The notes under the pieces: generated by a model | Told to the model about the DNA's origin: nothing | The model's input: the letters and a program-made list of their open reading frames with translations, nothing else | Databases searched by the model: none | Part shown: positions 1 through 6,004 of the stretch, in pieces | Layout of the letters: every line of letters starts with the position of its first letter | How positions within the stretch are numbered: position 1 is the stretch's first letter | Translations under genes and position numbers: made by a program | Source: an uncultured Loktanella sp. | GTDB lineage: Bacteria > Pseudomonadota > Alphaproteobacteria > Rhodobacterales > Rhodobacteraceae | Assembly (NCBI GenBank): GCA_913061335.1 | Contig: CAJXTP010000083.1 | Location: 1-11,000 of the forward strand | DNA: 11,000 nt | Reading direction: 5' to 3'

Positions 1-60
1 CAGACTCTCTCTTAGTTAAAGCTGCCATTGGTTCCAAAAACCCTGACGACGGACAGTGCC
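1..60. mobile_element. Possible right end of an insertion sequence abutting the flippase fragment
   Basis: All that is seen is that flippase-like coding sequence begins abruptly after about base 60. The preceding bases carry stops in the flippase frame (17-19 and 44-46) and encode nothing flippase-like in the other two forward frames. Read outward from the junction on the minus strand, the sequence begins GGCACTGTCC, which has the look of an IS terminal inverted repeat. A short reading frame ends in TAG at 13-15, as a transposase gene close to its IS end would. The IS family is not identified, and the other end lies outside the window. This is an inference from the discontinuity; a flippase gene broken by point changes and indels is the alternative. 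Confidence 0.3.
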
Positions 61-364
61 AATCCTGTTTGGTGATGGCTGGGACGACGTTGCGGAGGTC
101 GTGTCAATTCTATGCTTAGTGGCTATCCTAACAACACTTTGGGCAGCGGCGGCAGGGTGGCTTCGAACAAATGGCAGACCCGATATCGAACTCTGGGTGA
201 CTGCTGCATTCACGCTTGGCGTGACACTGAACACGATTGTTTTGGCTCCTTATGGCCTGACCGTTGTCGCCATCGGATACGCAGTTACCGCCACTGTCAT
301 TCTTGTAATCGCATCTATTCCTGCAATCCGCGTGGCCTTTGGCCCCGCATACCAAAAGGCTTAA
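56..364 (+). pseudogene. Polysaccharide flippase (Wzx/MATE-like), C-terminal fragment only
   Basis: The 102 residues from a GTG at 56 match the end of an oligosaccharide flippase of the Wzx type. They open with an ILFGDGW segment like the conserved loop 'P-LFG--W' of the family and continue with about three hydrophobic helices (roughly residues 15-36, 46-64 and 67-92). Full-length flippases have 12-14 helices and 400-500 residues, so three quarters of the protein is missing. In-frame stops lie upstream at 17-19 and 44-46, so the missing part is not simply cut off by the window edge in this frame. Intact members move lipid-linked repeat units across the inner membrane. The stop lies 3 bases before the next gene, consistent with a former first or internal gene of the glycosyltransferase operon. 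The fragment is probably non-functional, but a frameshift or assembly error cannot be excluded. Confidence 0.6.
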
Positions 365-367
365 TTC

Positions 368-1291
368 ATGGCTCAGTTTTCAGTTGTCATTCCTTGCTAC
401 AACGCCGCCAACACCATCGTTGAGACTTTGGAAAGCATCCGCGCACAGTCAATCACAGATTGGGAAGTCATCTGCGTTGAAGATGGTTCGCAGGATATGA
501 CCGACGAAGTTGTGGCGGTCGCCGCGCTTAGTGACCCGCGCATCAAACTTGTGCGCAATACGCGGAAAGGACCGAGCGCAGCACGCAACTTGGGCGCAAT
601 TCAATTCGCAACCGCACCAATAATCGCGTTTTGTGATGCGGACGATATCTGGTCTCCAACGAAACTAGCAGAGCTTCGCATATTTTTTGATGATCAAACA
701 GTTGATGCCGCATTTGGTCAGATCGCATTTTTCAAGGCCACACCTTTAGATACGACCGTGTTTTCAACAGTCCCTTCATGTGACGTCACGATCCCGATGC
801 TTCTTGGCGAGAACCCGGTTTGCACGATGTCGAATGTTGCTGTGCGTAGAGATATCTTTGTCCAGATGCAGGGGTTCAACGAACAGTTGGTACACAACGA
901 AGACTTGGAGTGGCTCATTCGTTTGGTAGGACAGGGCGCACGGCTGGTCGGGCTAGACACATTGCAAGTTTGGTACCGCGCCAGTGCAACGGGTCTGTCC
1001 GCTGATTTGCCAGCAATGGCGGCGGCGCGCCAAAACGCTGTGCAGGCAGCGGCGCATTTTGGCTTTAAGCCGACTGCTGCCGCGAATGCCATTCACAACC
1101 GATACCTTGCGCGCCGTGCATTACGGCTGGGGCAGGGACGTGCGGTTGCACTGCGGTTTGCCGCAGCTGGTATCGCACAAAGCCCGCGTGGGTTTTTCAA
1201 TGCGCCACTGCGAGGCGGCTTGACCCTAATTGGGGCTGTTGCGCGCCTGTTTATGCCTGCGAGCATGTCGCACGCGCTATTTTCTCGTTAA
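368..1291 (+). CDS. Family 2 glycosyltransferase (GT-A fold), first of a tandem pair
   Basis: A 307-residue GT2 enzyme, expected in the cytoplasm or at the inner membrane face, adding a sugar from a nucleotide-sugar donor to a growing glycan. The N-terminus has the classic start of the fold, FSVVIPCYNA (4-13). It is followed by the nucleotide-binding acidic pair in VEDGS (37-41), the metal-binding DADD (90-93) and the candidate catalytic-base region NEDLEW (177-182). The last ~100 residues are variable and end with an amphipathic stretch that could touch the membrane. The ATG is 3 bases after the flippase-fragment stop and no strong Shine-Dalgarno is visible, so translation probably depended on the upstream gene. 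It shares the string FCDADDIW-PTKLA with the next gene, which points to an old tandem duplication. Donor and acceptor cannot be read from the sequence. The family call is secure, the substrate unknown. Confidence 0.92.
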   Translation: MAQFSVVIPCYNAANTIVETLESIRAQSITDWEVICVEDGSQDMTDEVVAVAALSDPRIKLVRNTRKGPSAARNLGAIQFATAPIIAFCDADDIWSPTKLAELRIFFDDQTVDAAFGQIAFFKATPLDTTVFSTVPSCDVTIPMLLGENPVCTMSNVAVRRDIFVQMQGFNEQLVHNEDLEWLIRLVGQGARLVGLDTLQVWYRASATGLSADLPAMAAARQNAVQAAAHFGFKPTAAANAIHNRYLARRALRLGQGRAVALRFAAAGIAQSPRGFFNAPLRGGLTLIGAVARLFMPASMSHALFSR

Positions 1292-1307
1292 TTGATTGGA
1301 TATAACA

Positions 1308-2288
1308 ATGATCACCGCATCCATTATCGTCCCTTCATACAATGTCGCCGCAACCCTGCGCGAGACACTCACAGCGTTGCTTGCACAAACCTTTTCTGAC
1401 TACGAGGTCGTCATCGTTGATGACGGGTCCACGGATGAAACGGCAGAGATTGCTGAAAGCTTCACATCAGATCCGCGCGTTCGTTTGGTGCAGCAACGTA
1501 ATCGCGGTTTGGCAGGCGCGCGCAACACCGGGATCGCCGCGTCAAAAGGAGTTCTTGTCGGATTTTGCGATGCAGATGATATCTGGGAGCCAACCAAACT
1601 CGCCGCCCACGTTTCACACTTGCAGCAGCGACCCAATATCGGTGTCAGCTATTCCGGCTCTGCGTTGATTGATGAAACGGGTAGACTGACAGGCATGGCG
1701 CAACAGCCACGACTGAAAGGTGTAACTGCATCCCATATTTTCAAGCGGAACCCAATTGGGAACGGCTCTGCGCCTGTGATCCGTCGCGCCGTTTTCGACG
1801 CAATCGCTTACCGACCTTTGCGGGAAGTTGAGCGAGATTGGTATTTTGACGAGACGTTTCGTCAATCCGAAGACATTGAGTGCTGGCTTCGCATCGCGCT
1901 GACAACCGACTGGATGTTTGAGGGTGTGGAGGGGCTATTGACCCAATACCGGATCGCATCCGGTGGATTGTCGGCGGCGACAGACCGGCAATTGGTGGCA
2001 TGGGAGCGGATGGTTGCAAAACTCTCAACCCTTTCTCCGCAGTTCTTTGCGCAGCACGCATCTGCTGCGCGATCGTACCAGCTTCGATACCTTTGCCGCC
2101 GTGCGATAAGCGACTTGGACGCCCCAAGTGCAATTGCGTTCGGAAAGTTGGCGTTAAAAACATCCATACAACCAGCCTTTGAAGAGCCGATCAAAAGCTT
2201 GGTAACCTTGGTTGCCGCAGTTGTTTTACAGATAGCAGGCAAGCAAACGATGCAAAAACTTATGATGCTTAAAGGCGCGCGCGGATGA
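1308..2288 (+). CDS. Family 2 glycosyltransferase, second of a tandem pair
   Basis: A 326-residue GT2 enzyme. I choose the ATG at 1308, because the N-terminus then reads MITASIIVPSYN as in other GT2 proteins. A TTG at 1296 would add four residues with no better ribosome site. Motifs are SIIVPSYN (5-12), the donor-binding VDDGSTDE (37-44), the metal-binding DADD (88-91) and the acidic SEDIECW (187-193). The gene lies 16 bases after the first GT2 and ends in an ATGA overlap with the GT4 gene, so all three are probably co-transcribed and the last junction translationally coupled. Compared with its neighbour it carries a short insertion around residues 167-185 before the SED motif. This fits divergence to a different donor or acceptor. 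The exact sugar is not predictable; its role in glycan assembly is inferred from family and neighbours. Confidence 0.92.
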   Translation: MITASIIVPSYNVAATLRETLTALLAQTFSDYEVVIVDDGSTDETAEIAESFTSDPRVRLVQQRNRGLAGARNTGIAASKGVLVGFCDADDIWEPTKLAAHVSHLQQRPNIGVSYSGSALIDETGRLTGMAQQPRLKGVTASHIFKRNPIGNGSAPVIRRAVFDAIAYRPLREVERDWYFDETFRQSEDIECWLRIALTTDWMFEGVEGLLTQYRIASGGLSAATDRQLVAWERMVAKLSTLSPQFFAQHASAARSYQLRYLCRRAISDLDAPSAIAFGKLALKTSIQPAFEEPIKSLVTLVAAVVLQIAGKQTMQKLMMLKGARG

Positions 2289-3280
2289 CCACCCTTCCTA
2301 AGGTTTTACACCTCGTGGATGATATGACAGCCGGCGGTGTCATGCGTGTTGTTGATCATATAATGACGTCACCTGACCTTGCCGCCAAAGCGCATCATAG
2401 AATGCTGCAAGTTCCACGCGGCATAGTATCCTCCCAAAAATATGACGCTGATCTCGTCGTGTCCCACCTGTCTATCAGTTGGCGCAATCTGCCTTTGCTT
2501 ATCGCAGCAAGGGCAGCCAATGCATCCACGCGGCTTGTGCATGTCGAACACAGTTACACCGAGGCCTTTGTAGCCCTTAACGTCAAACATCGGACGCGGT
2601 TTACCGCCCTCCTCAAGACGGCGCTCTCGCTGTTTGACCAAGTTGTAGCTGTGAGCCATGCGCAAGCGGCGTGGATTGCAAGTCGCGGCTATTGTCGTGC
2701 CAATAAAATCGTCACGATCCAATCTTGTGTCGACCTAAGCGCATTCCGTGCAATGCCCGCGCCTAAAGGCAGGCCACGGGTTTTCGCGGCGATTGGTCGG
2801 CTCGATACCCAGAAAGGTTTCGATACCTTGATCGTAGCTTTCAAGCAGCGCGCAAGTGATGACTTAGAGTTGCATATTTATGGAGAAGGTAACGAAGAGC
2901 TTGCCTTGCGAAAACTCGCGGCAGGAGACCACGGGATTGTTTTTAAAGGCTGGGCAACTGACCCAATTGCGGCATTTTCGGACGTGGATGTCGTCTTGAT
3001 GCCATCCCGTTGGGAGGCCTATGGATTGGTTGCGATCGAAGCACTAAGCGCAGGGAAGCAAGTGTTCTGTAGCAATACGGATGGATTGAAGGACCACGCA
3101 GATGCGGGAGCAATTCTTGTAAGCGGACGAACCGCATCGGCATGGGCTGCCGTAATTGAGACAGCTCAATCGGAAGCCTACATCCCTCATCAAAGTGGTT
3201 CGATCCGAATTGACAGTGTTTTGGAACGAAGGTTTTCCAAAGCGTGGTCGAAATTAGTTTGCCCGACCTTGACAGACTAA
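2285..3280 (+). CDS. Family 4 glycosyltransferase (GT-B fold)
   Basis: A 331-residue retaining glycosyltransferase of the GT4 ('group 1') kind. The N-terminal domain starts KVLHLVDDMTAGGVMRVV, with the glycine-rich acceptor/donor loop GGVMR (17-21). A central HVEHSY segment (86-91) and VAVSHAQAAWI (121-131) lead into the linker. The C-terminal nucleotide-binding Rossmann domain begins at GRLDTQKGFDTLI (171-183). The donor-binding E-x7-E pair is E244 and E252 in SRWEAYGLVAIEAL. It is a little shorter than many GT4 proteins (350-400), but both domains are present. The start overlaps the previous stop by 4 bases (ATGA), which indicates translational coupling. It is the last gene of the plus-strand operon, and no rho-independent terminator with a U-run follows its stop. 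It would add a later sugar to the glycan begun by the two GT2 enzymes; the linkage is unknown. Confidence 0.92.
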   Translation: MTTLPKVLHLVDDMTAGGVMRVVDHIMTSPDLAAKAHHRMLQVPRGIVSSQKYDADLVVSHLSISWRNLPLLIAARAANASTRLVHVEHSYTEAFVALNVKHRTRFTALLKTALSLFDQVVAVSHAQAAWIASRGYCRANKIVTIQSCVDLSAFRAMPAPKGRPRVFAAIGRLDTQKGFDTLIVAFKQRASDDLELHIYGEGNEELALRKLAAGDHGIVFKGWATDPIAAFSDVDVVLMPSRWEAYGLVAIEALSAGKQVFCSNTDGLKDHADAGAILVSGRTASAWAAVIETAQSEAYIPHQSGSIRIDSVLERRFSKAWSKLVCPTLTD

Positions 3281-3439
3281 TCCAGTCCCCCCTTCAACAA
3301 TTGCCCTCGCGGCGAAATCCGACGCGCTTGAGTTAGGCCGCGCCATTAGTTGGATTTCGATGGTTCGTAAAACTACGAACTCGACGCCAAAAGCGAAGAC
3401 GCGGAGCGATTGTCATGGTCTCATCCAAGCTGTTGGTTA
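3281..3439. other. Gene-free part of the spacer after the glycosyltransferase operon
   Basis: About 160 bases without a convincing reading frame on either strand. The only structure seen is a perfect 7-base-pair inverted repeat at 3363-3380. This stretch separates the convergent GT4 and MFS transcription units. Since it leads into a decayed IS66 transposase fragment, part of it may be older, unrecognisable IS sequence. Confidence 0.4.
3363..3380. repeat. Perfect inverted repeat GTTCGTA-AAAC-TACGAAC
   Basis: Two 7-base arms pair perfectly around a 4-base AAAC loop. As RNA this gives a short hairpin about 80 bases past the GT4 stop. It lacks a following T-run on the plus strand, so it is not a classical intrinsic terminator, though it could stabilise a 3' end or mark a protein-binding site. 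Its function is unknown. Confidence 0.4.
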
Positions 3440-3608
3440 TGATGGGCAATCGCCATCTGTGAGTTGTATGGAGGCTGAACGCCGGTGATTGGCGCCCTGA
3501 CATTGGCGACACCGTTGAGATGACGGCAACATCTCCAACCGCTCTGAACCGCAAAAACGCGCTCTTTACAGGTCATGGTGAAGGCGGCAGGAAATGGGGC
3601 CGCATCCT
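3440..3608 (+). pseudogene. Decayed 3' fragment of an IS66-family transposase gene
   Basis: From about 3538 the plus strand encodes ALNRKNALFTGHGEGG and then RKWGRI. This matches the conserved segment of IS66 transposases (typically ALxRKNxLFaGhdeGg followed by W-xI), which sits shortly before their C-terminus. Just upstream, WRPDIGDTVE (from about 3492) recalls the IS66 stretch 'DGRIEIDNNTVER', but with substitutions and lost residues. Further upstream similarity continues only in shifted frames (AIAICELYGG at about 3449-3478, before a stop). Similarity stops near 3605, so the usual final 40-60 residues and the IS terminal repeat are missing. The fragment has no start codon of its own, is frameshifted and truncated at both ends, and cannot make an active transposase. 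It records a past IS66 insertion followed by deletion between the glycosyltransferase operon and the MFS gene. Confidence 0.7.
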
Positions 3609-4817
3609 CTATGACGCGAACAAAGACCTGCTATGCAATATGAGATACATGGCTCCTATTATCGCCAAAATTATCAATCCAAAGACCGTCGCGTTGGTGA
3701 AGGCCCAAAAGTAGGTTCCGGTGAGGTCGAAAGAGAGCCCGCCTTGCCATCCTCCAAAAGCATGCCCCATCCATGCGAATGCTAAAATAATGCCCGTCGC
3801 CGACGCGCGGCGAGATTGAGGTGTGAGTGCCCGCACCGAGACCAGAAGGCCGGTCATCACTCCGCCATATCCAAATCCGTAGAGCGGTGCAAAGTACCAA
3901 AAGGCCTGCATTGAACCAAGAGCCATAAACCCCATCATCAGGGTCGTTTGCCACACTGTTGCTACCATCCATGCGCGCATCGGGCCTATTATATCTGCAA
4001 GGCGACCGAAAAATATCCGACTTGCTATCGCTGCCATAAGCATAAGCAATAAGGGCCCTCCTGCCTCAGCTCCGACACCAGATACGCTTTGAATAAGGGG
4101 CACCAAATGCATCAACGGAACAGCCATTGCTGCGCAACAGCCTAGCGTGGCGATAGATAAGGCTGGACGTATGATCCTTGATGAAAGCTCCGGGCTATCA
4201 TTTGTGATTTCACCAACAGCGCCCTTCGCTTTAGGTGGTTCGATCATTGCGAAAGACAACGGTATTAGCGTAGCCGCAGAAAATATTCCGATATATGTCA
4301 ATGCATTCTGCCATCCGGTTACTTGGATCAAGTACCCCGCACCGTATGGAACCAGTCCTTGTCCAAGCGCCTGTCCAGCAGATGCGATCCCAATTGCCAA
4401 ACCGGCCCCTTTGCGGAACCAACCGCCCACTAAAGCAATGACGGGCGCAAAGAACGCACCACCGCCCAACGCGCCTGCCGCAAAAAAGAGGGCATAGAAA
4501 TGCCAGAGTGATTGAGCATGAGCCGCGATCATCAGGGCCAACGACATTGCAATCGCTCCGATCAGGCAAACTGTCCTTGTCCTAATGTTGTCGGCGAGGA
4601 AACCCATTGCAATACCACCCAATGCAATCCCTATCAGGCCGAAGGAGTTGATCGCGGCGACCTCGGCCCTGTCCCAACCGAAATGCAATTCAAGCGGTAC
4701 AAGAAACGCAGACATTCCATTCACAAGCATACCCATTGCAATGGCCATTGACAGCGCGGCCGCCAAAACTATGACCCAACGAATACGGGGCTCAGGGGCA
4801 ATTTCATGTTTTGTCAT
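3609..4817 (-). CDS. MFS transporter (12-helix permease, monocarboxylate/oxalate-formate-like)
   Basis: A 402-residue inner-membrane major facilitator permease. Hydrophobic helices fill the whole length, with a cytoplasmic loop at about 192-216 separating two six-helix halves. The MFS motif A appears as GFLADNIRTRT (72-82) after helix 2 and is echoed in the second half as GRLADIIG (271-278). The loop FGWDRAEVAAINS (46-58) resembles the monocarboxylate/oxalate-formate branch, so a small organic acid is a reasonable guess; the substrate is not determined. The ATG at 4817 is preferred over a TTG at 4847 because a strong GGGAGGA ribosome site precedes it by 6 bases. The gene stands alone on the minus strand behind a 300-base intergenic region with a candidate operator. 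Its stop lies within a few bases of where IS66 similarity ends, so the last residues (HSRSLFAS) may have been replaced during IS insertion or deletion. Confidence 0.88.
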   Translation of the reverse strand: MTKHEIAPEPRIRWVIVLAAALSMAIAMGMLVNGMSAFLVPLELHFGWDRAEVAAINSFGLIGIALGGIAMGFLADNIRTRTVCLIGAIAMSLALMIAAHAQSLWHFYALFFAAGALGGGAFFAPVIALVGGWFRKGAGLAIGIASAGQALGQGLVPYGAGYLIQVTGWQNALTYIGIFSAATLIPLSFAMIEPPKAKGAVGEITNDSPELSSRIIRPALSIATLGCCAAMAVPLMHLVPLIQSVSGVGAEAGGPLLLMLMAAIASRIFFGRLADIIGPMRAWMVATVWQTTLMMGFMALGSMQAFWYFAPLYGFGYGGVMTGLLVSVRALTPQSRRASATGIILAFAWMGHAFGGWQGGLSFDLTGTYFWAFTNATVFGLIILAIIGAMYLILHSRSLFAS

Positions 4818-4823
4818 CTGGTA

Positions 4824-4830
4824 TCCTCCC
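4824..4830 (-). promoter_or_regulatory. Strong ribosome binding site of the MFS gene
   Basis: On the minus strand GGGAGGA lies 6 bases before the ATG at 4817. It decides the start in favour of that ATG over the in-frame TTG at 4847, whose reading frame would run through the Shine-Dalgarno itself. Confidence 0.75.
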
Positions 4831-4846
4831 ATTTCCGATAGGGTCA

Positions 4847-4867
4847 AGCTGTAGAATTTACACAGCT
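4847..4867. promoter_or_regulatory. Candidate operator palindrome AGCTGT-N9-ACAGCT
   Basis: Two perfect 6-base arms are spaced by 9 bases, with the centre about 40 bases upstream of the MFS start. Size and position suit a dimeric repressor or LysR/GntR-type regulator controlling the transporter. No regulator gene is in the window, and a palindrome of this size can also arise by chance. Confidence 0.3.
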
Positions 4868-5123
4868 GCTTTCAGTTTCATTGCGGGCGCTATGCCGCCG
4901 GCGACTTTGTTGGGCTGCTCATCGCCAGGGGAACAATCGAAATTAACACGAACATAGCGTACATAACCAAAAGTAGAGCAGGCATTCCAGATGTGAGAAC
5001 CAAACGGTGACTTTACCCAAACTGTAGAGTTTTGAGCCGTTGTTAGCTTGGTAATTTACAAGACAATGGTAGCATAGGTTAGGTTGCAGCGAAGTCGATG
5101 CAAGTGAAGTGAGGATTTGTCGT

Positions 5124-5969
5124 ATGACAAAAATCAGAGTGAACCTCGTCGGTGCTGGGCGCGTGGGACAAACGCTGCTTGGCCTTTTAAGATTGTTGCC
5201 CGAGTATTCGGTACAGGACGTGTTGAGTAGGCGACTTACGTCAGCGCAAGACGCGATCCAATTTGCAGGTACTGGACGGGCGGTGGAAAGATACACCGAA
5301 CTTAGGTCCGCTGATTTATGGATATTGGCGGTACCAGATTCCCAAATTTCAATAACGGCAACTGAGATCGCAGACGTCTTCAAAGGTCGAGATGTCGGAG
5401 ACCCGCCACCAGTAGCGTTCCATTGCAGCGGGTTCTTTGCAGCAGATCAGATGACGCCACTGAACCGTCTAGGATGGCGATTGGCCAGCGTGCACCCTGT
5501 GCTTACTTTCACCGACCCCGCCACCGCGTCTCAACAATTCGTCGGAACATTTTGTGGAATTGAGGGCGAGGAACCAGCCTTAGTTTCGATTGAACAGTTG
5601 TTGCGTAGGTTGGGGGCTATCCCGTTTCATATCAAATCTGAAAATAAGAGCCTTTATCATGCAGCCGCCGTAATTTCGAACAATTTCACTGTGGTATTGC
5701 AGGCGATCGCGCGCGAAGCTTGGGCCGCTGCCGGCGTTCCGGATGATATTGCAAAACAACTGAACACGACGTTACTTAAGGCCACCTATGAAAATGTGGC
5801 GGCCTTTGGACCATTGGGCGCGCTTACCGGGCCTGCATTCCGCGGTGACGATGCTGTCGTCAGGCAGCAAGCGGAAGACGTAACCCGCTGGGACCCAGCC
5901 GCAGGAACTTTATACAAAGAGCTAAGTTCTCTAGCGACGAATATGAAGGTCCAGGGCAAGATACGCTAA
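5124..5969 (+). CDS. Rossmann-fold, DUF2520-domain protein (predicted NAD(P)-dependent oxidoreductase)
   Basis: A 281-residue soluble protein. The N-terminal Rossmann domain begins IRVNLVGAGRVGQTL with the dinucleotide loop GAGRVG (10-15), then AVPDSQI (69-75), HCSG (100-103) and SVHP (122-125), the usual signature of this family. The C-terminal helical DUF2520 domain carries YHAAAVISNNF (178-188) and ALTGPAFRGD (233-242). The architecture resembles 6-phosphogluconate/ketopantoate/pyrroline-5-carboxylate reductases, but to my knowledge no reaction is assigned. The ATG at 5124 is chosen over a GTG at 5109 because GAGGA (5111-5115) lies 8 bases before it and the protein then starts right at the first beta strand. 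The gene is monocistronic and converges on the WaaA operon with a 35-base gap. Nothing in the sequence ties it firmly to polysaccharide synthesis; a role in cofactor or sugar metabolism is speculation. Confidence 0.88.
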   Translation: MTKIRVNLVGAGRVGQTLLGLLRLLPEYSVQDVLSRRLTSAQDAIQFAGTGRAVERYTELRSADLWILAVPDSQISITATEIADVFKGRDVGDPPPVAFHCSGFFAADQMTPLNRLGWRLASVHPVLTFTDPATASQQFVGTFCGIEGEEPALVSIEQLLRRLGAIPFHIKSENKSLYHAAAVISNNFTVVLQAIAREAWAAAGVPDDIAKQLNTTLLKATYENVAAFGPLGALTGPAFRGDDAVVRQQAEDVTRWDPAAGTLYKELSSLATNMKVQGKIR

Positions 5970-6004
5970 TGGGCGGAAACCGGATATTCGTTGTTGGTGC
6001 ACAC

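Larger units (their letters stand above)
4818..5123. promoter_or_regulatory. Divergent intergenic region between the MFS and DUF2520 genes
   Basis: About 300 bases between two divergent starts, so promoters for both directions are expected here. I find no convincing -35/-10 pair. The visible elements are the MFS ribosome site (4824-4830), a 6-base-arm palindrome (4847-4867) and a GAGGA ribosome site (5111-5115) for the plus-strand gene. The minus strand also has a start-less open frame at 4858-5055. Confidence 0.5.

Noticed and set aside
718..1092. A 124-codon minus-strand frame inside the first GT2 gene.
   Set aside because: Antisense shadow; the plus-strand GT2 motifs explain the region.
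1741..2163. A 140-codon minus-strand frame inside the second GT2 gene.
   Set aside because: A shadow of a well-supported gene on the other strand; no domain is recognisable.
3333..3554. A 73-codon minus-strand frame in the spacer after the GT4 gene.
   Set aside because: It overlaps the IS66 relic on the opposite strand, and its sequence matches nothing I recognise.
4943..5383. A 146-codon minus-strand open frame.
   Set aside because: Most of it is antisense to the DUF2520 gene, its composition is not protein-like, and the plus-strand protein there has clear motifs.
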